This document shows positions 55,041 through 64,000 of a stretch of DNA of 64,000 bases, piece by piece. The notes under the pieces are model-generated. The model ran no database searches, had not been told where the DNA came from, and saw nothing but the letters and a program-made list of their open reading frames with translations. Source of the DNA: Lepidodermella squamata (Eukaryota; Gastrotricha); the NCBI GenBank assembly GCA_047495785.1, contig JBLDXI010000018.1:310001-374000 (forward strand). The letters are read 5' to 3'. The translations under genes were made by a program, and so were the position numbers. Numbering within the stretch: the stretch's first letter is position 1; the number at the start of each line of letters is the position of its first letter.

Positions 55041-57866
55041 CTTTCAGCAGCAAACAAATTGGAGGAAGTTATAGGCTAACACTGACAGATGAAACTACCG
55101 ATGTGCAATTTAAAAGCGCTGACGTACCGTTCAATCCTTCAATCACTCTCCGGGCGTAACCTCTTTGAAATACTCACCCGATCAAACAAAAAAACTTTCT
55201 GATGAATCAGATCAACCTGGGGATTACGTTTTGACACACAATATATAAGAATTCAAAATAATACTTTTATAATTTGTTTTAGGTTGGTTCCAACAATTTT
55301 ATTATTTTTTGGCGGTATTTTTTCAAGTTTTATGTTTTAAGCTGGTCTCTCTGTTGTTTTTTTTGGCAGCGGACGTTGTGGTACGACCTTTCTTTGTCCC
55401 GAGTTATGCGCTATATGCCTGTTGACAGCTGCCGTGTTCCTGTTGTCACCTTTTCTTTACACTTCAGCTCCAATTTTTCGTGCGAACTCGTAGTTAATGC
55501 CAGTATTCTGTACGTTTCATGCAGTCAGCTGTTTTTTGGTTACAGCAAACCGGCAACATATGTTGCGCATTTAATAGCACAATTTTAACGAATTCGGCGG
55601 AATATTTGCGGAGAAAGGGAGTGAGAAAGCTTCGATTCAACATATGGTGAAAATATGGGTATAGTGGACTACTGTAAAACGTAATCCATCTCTGTCTGGT
55701 TTTCTAAGTGTGCCTGATGCTTGATAATGAGGGTTGGATCAATATAGTCTCTTGTTATATTTAAACTTCTGGTTACACGTTACATTGAGGTGGAATTTAT
55801 CCATAATTTTACTGCCACGAGTACATTGGCGTCGAACGTCAAAACAGTAAGAATGCCCGTGTCCGCATTGCCTTTCTCGGCTACCACTCATAAATGTTTG
55901 AGAAAATTGAAAGCTAGCAATTTCTGATTTTTTTTTCATTTGTTTGAGTTGCTTATCACCTTCAAAAGGAATATTCAGAGCTTTCGAACATTAATTAAAT
56001 ATGGCTCTGACGTAAAACTTGAGCAGCCCTTGGCCATTAGTTTTGCGACTTGTCTTCTCTTTACAGCAAAGTTACCTAGATACATTCTTTTTATTTGCGC
56101 ATATTTTGAGGCCAAGTGATCAGTTTAAAAGCCAAAATAACTTGACCCACTTGTTTTTTCTGTCATATGACTCAATTTGCTTGATTAAAGTTTTTTTATG
56201 CTGATGTGATCAGCTTGAAATAGGATGACCCGTGCTGTTTACAGCTGACTTTTTGCCGTTATTGACTACATTGCTGAATTTTCCTGGTTCAACGAGAGAG
56301 TCATTGTGATTATTAACAGGTAAGATCTATTCGGTGCATAGTTATGTTTTCCACGTACACCCGACCGGATATTATGCGAGACTTTTTAACGCTTCCTCTT
56401 GAAGCCTTATACAGTGCATGCTTCGTAAGCTTGAAAAAAGATTAACTTGTTATTAAAAACCTGTAAAGTCGAATAAATTAACTGCGATGTTGTTCTGCGG
56501 CGTGCCAAATTGAATTTCTTCATTCGCCGACTGGCTGACTGGCTGGCTGGCGGTTTATTAATCGACAGCTGAGTGCGCGCACGCGCCAGAAAAGCTGAAA
56601 AAATTCATATTGATCAGAGCTCGGAAAAAAGTTATTAGACGCGAAAAAAACGCGCGAGACCTTACCGATATAATGCACTTTTTATGTGATCGAAGTTGCG
56701 GTATTCGCCGGTTGAGTAGTCGAAAGTCAGTCACATGGATAAGAGCGCGAAAAAATCGATACTAGCGCGAATTTGCATTTCGCAGCGACGCCACATCTAT
56801 AAGCGCATATTTATCGATTTTTTGCCTCACCATAGTCTGTCGATAGTAGGTAGTAGTAGTTTTACTGCTGCTATGGAACGACATTGTGCGGTTATATTGT
56901 TTGCCTACTACATGTTTTAGTGCGGAAAAATACACACTTGGCAAAAATCTCGGTGTCTTTTATTAATACCTCGCTTTAACTTTATTATTAACTCACGGGG
57001 TGAGGTTTTTCGAGCGGAAAAATAATCTAGCGTGATTATTATTTCGATTTCATTAAATTTATGTGTTTGCATTTGACTCTGTTCGTATGTACCTATGAGC
57101 GGCGAGATGAGAGGGAGAAGAGGCGTATAGAGGCGCGATATGTCATTGAGAAGGGCAGAGACTGCTGCTGTTGAATAATTGATTTTCCCGCGTCTCTTTC
57201 CCTATATAATATAATACGTGTTTCGCTTTTTTCGACGACGACGACGACGACGACGACGAACAAATAAACCCTCCTCATCGTTACCTCGTCGTTAATTTGC
57301 TTGCTTGCTTTTTTGGATAATAATAATAATACTGCTAATGATATTCTATCCACATCATTCGCGTTTCATTCGAGTAAAAATCTAAGCTAAAATCATGATT
57401 TTTCGATGAACTATTTTGATTGAGCAAATTTTCGCTGAAAAATGGTACGTTTATACGGGCTGTACAACAATTGTGATTGTTCAACAATGTGTCTGCATGT
57501 TGTCTGAAAGTTGGTTGGAAAAATTCGCTAGGGATTGCTGCGATAACAAAATGTGTTTCGCCTTATCTCGCCGCGCTCTGATAACATCAAGCAACGCACA
57601 CGGGCTCTTTATTTTTATGCTATGCGACGTTTTTTCCCGTCTTCGTCGACGTCGTTCTTTATGCGATAATAATTTATTCTATTTGTGTGTACCTATATAA
57701 TGGCCATTCATTTAGTAGCCGCTTTTTTAGGGTCACTGATCATCATCGTCGAAATTTGCATAATTTGTTGTTTTTTTTCATCGTGTATTTTCGGTGCGTC
57801 AAACTTATGTTTGTTTTTCTGTTTTTTCTCGGCCAATTCTTTTAGCCAATTATAAGACGAGCGACG
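55041..57866. other. Intergenic and likely upstream region of tomosyn
   Basis: About 2.8 kb without coding gene. Contains CTGGCTGA/CTGG repeats near 56529-56552, a TCAGTC initiator-like word at 56727 without a TATA box, and (CGA)n at 57233-57259. TTCTTTTAG just before the tomosyn leader (about 57836-57844) looks like an acceptor for an upstream untranslated exon. Confidence 0.45.
57233..57259. repeat. (CGA)n microsatellite
   Basis: Nine uninterrupted CGA units. Confidence 0.9.
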
Positions 57867-60800
57867 ATGAACAAGCTGAAGGGCTTCATGGGCAGCCTCG
57901 GCATGTCCACGGTGTCGAATTCGGCCGCGGCCCAGGCGCCGGCCGCTGCTAAGCTCGACGAACTCGGCTGCGACGACGTGCTCGATGCCGCTCAATTTTC
58001 CTACTGCAAGGTATCCACGCCTGGAATTCATTTAATTTCTAATTTATTTAGGCGATGCAAAGCCTCGATTTTGGTTTAAATCACCCATATCGGGGCTAAA
58101 ACAGACTTGTTTACGGCATTTTATTTTGAATGAATTTTTATTGATTTTTTTGAATATGAAATTTGTCGTAAACGAGGTCATTGAATATTTTTAATTTCAC
58201 AATCGCTTGCTTGCATGCTTGCTTGTTATCACCAATAATTGTTAAATTTTTGTTTATTTCATTGTCACATTAACACCATTCAACATTCATGATGCAAATT
58301 CGATCGATGTAAAGATCGAGGTTTGAAAAATAGCGATTAAATTCTTCTCCTTATCCTTTCGATTGATTTCGAATGCACCAACAACCTCCTTTAAATTCGA
58401 TTATGACAGCTAAAAAAATCATCTTGCATTGCAACATCATCCTCGCTTAGTTTGTAGTGACAACGGCATTTTTTGGCATTCATCAATTTTTAGACTCATT
58501 TTTTTCCTATGTTTGGTAGTGACTTTAGCCTGTTTACGCATCGATTTTCTGTCGTGACATGTAATTCTGTGTGTGTGCTTTCAGGCTTCCATCTTCGGCT
58601 TCCCGGCCGAACCGTCATGTTTCGCCTACGACCCAGTACAGCGGCTAATAGCCATCGGGACGAAAACTGGGCGGGTCCGCGTGTTCGGGCAGCCCGGCGC
58701 CGATTGCTGCCTCGTGCACCCGAGTTATCACTCGGAGAGCGGCTCGGTTGTGCAGCCGGGCGCCGATGGGGCCCCGACGGGCGCCCAGCCGGCTGCTCCT
58801 AGCTCCTCGCCGGCCGCGATCGTGCAAGTGCTGTTCGTGGTGAACGAAGGCGGCCTTATTACGATGTGCTCCGATTCAAAACTTCACTACTGGAATATTC
58901 GCGACAAAACGCCTGCAATTCGCAATTCCATTCAATTCCAACGAGAAATGTTCGTTCTTCTAAAAATAAATAGTCGCAATTTTCGAATCAATCGCCAGAA
59001 AATTCTCATTAAAAATTGATGATTTCAAAATTGATAAAAATAGACGAAATTTTGTATTTTTCATAATTTTGAGCAATTTGGAAAATTTATAACATTTGCA
59101 TTTTTGTATTCTCTAGACCTTCATATTGCTTTCACCCTGTCCAATCGAAGTGGCTGTTTGTTGGCTCTTCGCAAGGCAACGTTCATTTTGTTAACATCGA
59201 GTCTTTCACGCTGTCCGGTTACATTATCTATTGGAATAAAGCTGTTGGCCCGTAAGTTTCTTACGCTCTCTACTTTGGCCCGTCTGCCATCGATCAATTG
59301 TTATTGTTTACCATTCCTGTGGGAAATCAGCAGCGCAACATTAAAGACCGCGGCTAGTTTAAACGCCGTATAGCATGTATTTGGCTCGTAGTTAGAGGGG
59401 CTGGATGAAAAATAATGAGGAAAATTATTAATTGTTATTTCTTTTTTCGAATGCGTAAACAATTTAATGGCGTTAAAAATGATTGAGATAAAATTCGAAA
59501 AAATTGAAAAAAATGAATTTATTTCTAGAACAATGTGTTCGAAGCACCCTGGTGCCGTTGTGCAACTCGTCGACAGCCCGATCGACCCGAATAAATTGCT
59601 GATCGGCTTCGAAACCGGCCTCATCGTGCTGTGGGACCTGAAGGCGAAGGCGACCGACGTGAAATTCGCCGTTCAGGAGGGCCTTCACTCGCTGTCGTGG
59701 CACAGCGACGGGCGGTATTTCATGAGCTCGCACACGGACGGCTCGCTCATCACGTGGGACATCAAAAACCCGGCGAAACCCGCCGCCGTGGAACAGCCGC
59801 ATGGTAAATGAAACTGAGAAACCCTCCTTGAAATTTTAAGACAAAAAATGTAATTTTTGCATGGTAAATCTAACCTTTACTAAGGTTGCTTCTTAGACCC
59901 CACTGGCAAGTTTTTGTCGATAATCGGATGTACCTAAATTTGCCTCATTGAAAATCTTGCCATGTTTCTCCTTTAGACGGCCAATTTTTGAATATGCTTC
60001 CTTTAAACAGTCTTGAAGTCTAAGTATTTCCTAAATTTATGCCTTATTTTTTTACAGCTATTGGCAAAACCGGTCCGTCAAAAGAGTATTTCCTGCCTAT
60101 TCCGAAAGTTGAATGGAAAACAGCACCAGAGAGGTAAGAAAACTAGGCCGGCATGTTAGATGAAAATTTTGTAGTCACTCTACCTAATAGCATGTATTTT
60201 TTTCGCATGTAACAATTGATATTAAATAACTCGCTATCAATTTTTCACTTCATATTTTAATTTTCGCTGCTTTTAATATTGATTGACTTGATTGAAGCAA
60301 CGGCCCTATTCTTGACTCTGTCTGGAACTCAAGGTAAAAATACTTGAAAAAACGTCAGGACGATGAAACCAGGCAAAAAAACACCCGCACTAATTTGAAT
60401 AAAAATATGTGCAATTGATTGACGCCTTTTTGCTGTGTGTTCGCAATAATTATTTAAATAATTTGAAAATAATATTATCGCAATACTATTTCAAGTCAGT
60501 GTGTGAATCTGTGTTTGGTTAATTTATTTACGCGATATGCCATTTTTTCTGCGGCTGCCAATTTTTAGTAGCATCGCACCTTTCATTTAGTTCGTTTCTT
60601 AAGCATCCAATTTCTCGCGACTATTAGTTGAGATATTTTGCTGCTAGCCGTCTTTTAGAATGCAAACATCTACTGGTTTTAGATTGTTTTATATTATACT
60701 TTTTGATCCTGAAAACGCATGATTGCGATCTCCTATGAATTTGTCAAGAGAATACTTAATGCTTGAGCTTTTTTCTCCTCACCATATCGTATTTTTTATT

Positions 60801-63123
60801 CACAAAAAAATGGCTTTTTGTTGCAGTTTAATCGGGCTATATTTTTGCTGCAATTATTTTCAAACTTGATTTCTAAGAGTTGTTTTGTGTTTTTTCCGTT
60901 CTTTCAGTGAGCAGTTTGTTATATTTTCCGGCGGCACGGTGATGCGAGGCAAAAGTTTCGGCACGCTGTCGATAATGCGCGGCAAGAACTTGAATTTGCT
61001 CGATTTGCAATCGGAAATCATCGATTTTTGTACGCTGTGCCCGTCGCCATTCGCAAACGGTCAGTTTTTTTCATATCTCTTTCATTTGTTTTTATTCGAA
61101 CTCTTGGTTTATATTAAAAAAAAATGGACTGAAAATTCTTCCCAACCATGAAGTACTAATACAAAATAGACCAGAACTGAATTATGAACCAGTGTTATTT
61201 ATATAATCGTTGGCTCCTTTCCAACGTTGGGCTTTGAAGTGGAAAATGCGGGTTTTTTTTCTCGTTAAAGACGATCATTATAGGGAAGAAAAATCGATTT
61301 TGCGAAATGTGCGGTTTTTTATGGCGGAATAAGTTCGTTAGATAAGGATGAGTCGTAAAAAAACCGGAGGATTTTCGGCTATTTCCTCTATTTTTACGAG
61401 GCTCTCTTTAAAAGCTATTCAAAATCTCTGTTAAATATTTGATGCTGAAAATGGCTACCCTAGATATTTTTAACCTAGTATTTGCGATGCGTAGCCAAAG
61501 CTGCCTAAAAGCCAGTTTAACTAAATTTTCGAATAAATGAAGAACATTTGAAATTGATTGGCAATTTTATTATGACGAAGGGATCTAAACATTTGAAAGT
61601 TAAAGAATTTCGCAAAACTGGGTGCTGATTTCGGAAAAATCACTGATTTGTAGAAATCGATAATTGGAGTCGTGAAATGACCGCTTGCGTAAAATACGTG
61701 AGATCTATTGGTTAGGCGTGATAATGAAAAATTGGGGGAAACCAGAGCTGGAAACTCAAATCAATTGCTGAAACTTTAATTTTATATAGCCAACATCCAA
61801 AAATGAGTCAATTTTTAATGGTTTAGAAAAAATGTGAAATTTTTGGTTGAATTGAATGAATTTGAAGGATGAAATATTAATTTAAAAAATAATGAAATAT
61901 TTTATTATTTTTTATTCAGAAGTGCAAAATCCGTTGGCGGTGGCTGTGTTGCTCGAAAATGACCTGATAATATTTGACCTGCAATCGCCCGGCTATCCGC
62001 CCTTCGAAAACCCGTACTCGATGGACATTCACGACTCTGAGGTCACATTCAACGGCTTTTTCGTCGATGTATCGCCCGACATCATCCCGGCGTTGTACAA
62101 GGCCGGCATGCGGCAGCGGCAGAACGCCTTCTCGCCGAAAGATTGGCCAGTCAAGGGCGGAACAGCCGGCCAGTCGATGGGCAGCTACAGCCAGTTGATA
62201 GTGACGGGCCACCGCAATGGCATCGTCAAATTCTGGGACGCATCCGGGGTGCAGCTTCAGATTTTGTACCTGTTGAACGTGTCCAAGTTGTTTCAAACGG
62301 TCGCTGAGTCGAAGCGGCGCCTCGGTCGGGTGAACAGCAAACAGAGTACGGTTCAGTCGAGCGAATCTGCGGCGACTGACCAGGCGGCCGAGTCACCACT
62401 AAATACAGAAGCTTCTTCGCCTTCTACAGCACAATCACCTGGTTCGTTAATCATATAATTTTATTTGCACATTTTCGATAACAATTTCAGGTTAAAAGTT
62501 CAAATTGCCAATTTCGAATAATTTTCAGTTTTTGAAATCATTTGAGTTTTAACTTGAAAATATGCGAAAACTGAACAGAAATAGATTCTAACTAGCTGAC
62601 TAAAAGATCAGTTTTCAAATTTTTGACAAATTAATTTTGAATTTTTTTAAATGAAATTTGATTGGAATGAATCTTTTCATTATCGAGAATTTTAATTTTG
62701 AAATTTTGTTCAGGGCTCGAAGAATCAGCTCCTAGTACAGAGAAACACCCGCCTCTTGCGCAAACAGCGACGATCCAAACACAGAGCTCGATGGATCAAG
62801 GCACCGGCGTGGTGGGCCTTAGTCAGCTCATCGCAGCCGGTACCTTCGCCGTCACCCAGGTGAAGCTGTCCGAGGACGGGCAAATGCTGCTCGTTGGCGG
62901 GGCTGGTTTCGCCGTGCTGTACCGGCTCAACGAATCAGCGGCTGAGACTAATTTGGCTGTAGTCGAAGCGCGGTTTTCTTACAACAGCAATAGCCAACAA
63001 GCTGCGTCGCAAAATTCAGCTCCTAGTCAGCAGCAAGCGCAGGAAGGAGCCGCTCAAGTAGGCCAGGAATCGCAACGGCTGTCGTCGAATTCAGCCAACC
63101 CCTCGCCAGCAGCTGGGCCTCAG
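57867..63123 (+). CDS. STXBP5: Tomosyn (STXBP5), 5' part; gene continues past the window
   Basis: Eight exons visible: 57867-58010, 58585-58949, 59117-59251, 59529-59803, 60058-60133, 60908-61059, 61920-62441, 62714-63123; 693 codons, all phases joining. Human tomosyn is about 1150 aa, so the C-terminal R-SNARE motif lies outside. WD40 beta-propeller landmarks match tomosyn rather than Lgl: AYDPVQRLIAIGTKTGRVRVFGQPG, HPVQSKWLFVGSSQGNVHFVN, DSPIDPNKLLIGFETG, PFENPYSMDIHDSEV, VKFWDASGVQLQILY. Exon 9 encodes a Gln/Ser/Ala-rich linker like the family's hypervariable loop. Tomosyn binds syntaxin and SNAP25 and restrains vesicle exocytosis. Two donors are GTTCGT (58950, 62442). An optional 36-nt exon is noted separately. 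Confidence 0.93.
60298..60333 (+). other. Candidate 36-nt cassette exon of tomosyn
   Basis: Between exons ending 60133 and starting 60908. Flanked by ATTGAAG| and |GTAAAA. It keeps phase 2 on both sides and would insert 12 residues (SNGPILDSVWNS) without a stop. The acceptor lacks a strong pyrimidine tract. Skipping also preserves the frame, so it would be an alternative exon if real. Confidence 0.4.
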
Positions 63124-64000
63124 GTGAGAATCAATCAGCTGATCAGCGTGGGAGTTTGACATTTTTCGAAAACGCCCGAAATTTCAATGACATAATTTTT
63201 TTGAAATTTTCAAAATTTATGAAATTTCGGTTTTTTCGGAAATTGAAATGCGTTAATTTTTGGGTGATTTATTTTGAAATTGATTATTAGCTTGTGACCC
63301 GTTTTTTAGCTGCACATTTTAAAAATTAGCTGACGTGTTTTTTTCGATAGCCGAATGATGAAGTAGTCAACTAATACTTCGCTGACATGTAGACTACGCA
63401 CCCTTTGCTGCTCTCATACTATAACTGAACTCCATGAACCGCTCTTCTGTTGACGTGCCCCGCCTTTTTTGTCTTGACAGTACACTTTAAAGCATTTCCT
63501 GGATTAGCCAATCAAATCGGGCACAGATTTCGACAGCTCAGTTGACTTACATTAAATCGAATTTAAATTTAAATTTCAATAATTATCGATTTAAATTACC
63601 TTGAAATTTGGAATTGATTAACATCAAGTTTCCAGCACTCAGCTTACTTTTTGAGCGTTTTACTGCAGTATTTTGTCAATTTTTTGCGATTTTGGCTATT
63701 TTAATCCTAGGCTACTACTATTTTAGCTACTTGGTACCCTCTGGTGTGTAGAAAAAACATTTAATAGGTATTCGTTTTAGAGACTTCTGGAATTGAAAAC
63801 TCAGTCTCCAGATAGCCTCATTTAAGTATTTAATTTACGAAGTCATGAGTTGTTGAAAGCGAAAGCCGTTGATTTGATGTAACAAAACGCTTATAAATGC
63901 CGCTGTGTAATTGGCAACTGCAATAGTGACCCCGTTATGTATGTTTGACTTCGATGATGAGTTTTGTTTTGACTGCCAAATGAAGTTTTTGAAACTCCTG
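63124..64000 (+). other. Tomosyn intron at the right edge
   Basis: Starts with a consensus donor (CAG|GTGAGA) and shows no further tomosyn coding block up to the window end. The next exon must lie beyond 64000. Confidence 0.6.

Noticed and set aside
57867-63123. Assignment to Lgl rather than tomosyn
   Set aside because: The propeller blocks and the low-complexity hypervariable-like linker fit tomosyn better. The decisive R-SNARE tail is outside the window.

Overview
This is eukaryotic nuclear DNA from an animal, a bilaterian-grade invertebrate with a fairly compact genome. Protein genes are split by GT-AG introns, mostly 50-650 bp and AT-rich, with TTTCAG/TTTTAG-type acceptors. The gene set is metazoan: transgelin/calponin, NOTUM, DRAK-type kinase, tomosyn, CEP290, CHMP2, mitochondrial L21 and GABA-B-like receptors. 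CEP290 implies ciliated cells. NOTUM and a DRAK kinase argue against Caenorhabditis. I cannot name the phylum from the sequence alone. Exon structures were read by eye from reading frame, splice consensus and family alignment, and are not transcript-confirmed.

Layout: 0-5 kb holds inverted-repeat elements (707-1695), a four-exon transgelin-like gene (2517-3466) and a broken ankyrin-repeat gene (about 3829-4192, minus). 5-17.5 kb is a cluster of three class C GABA-B-like receptor genes (one minus with one intron, two plus and intronless). Interleaved with them are a 5'-truncated LINE, a 958-bp foldback element and a short gene for a secreted, highly repetitive His/Ser/Glu and Gln/Ser/Gly-rich protein. 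The single intron of the first receptor holds an inverted-repeat element whose centre matches the hammerhead ribozyme core, on the transcribed strand.

17.7-21.3 kb is a tRNA island. A Val-Ala-Arg-Thr set is present twice as diverging inverted copies. The right copy looks largely intact and is preceded by tRNA-Met. In the left copy Val is deleted, Ala has a damaged acceptor stem and Thr is split by a 506-bp foldback with perfect 210-bp arms. A TATA-driven gene for a small Cys-rich membrane protein lies between the copies.

22.4-24 kb carries a DRAK/STK17-like kinase (minus). About 24-38.7 kb is a 14.6-kb stretch with no recognisable coding gene. 38.7-47.8 kb is a complete CEP290 gene (11 exons, minus) with a tRNA-Leu in one intron. 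NOTUM (plus, 4 exons) is divergent from it. CHMP2 and MRPL21 (minus) sit 53 bp apart and look like an operon. The N-terminal two thirds of tomosyn/STXBP5 (plus) runs off the right end.

Functionally the genes are a mix of cilium gating, Wnt deacylation, ESCRT-III, mitochondrial translation, exocytosis control and orphan receptors. I see no metabolic pathway linking them. The most unusual material is the mobile and RNA content: the intronic hammerhead candidate, the tRNA-interrupting foldback, and the repetitive secreted protein within the receptor cluster.
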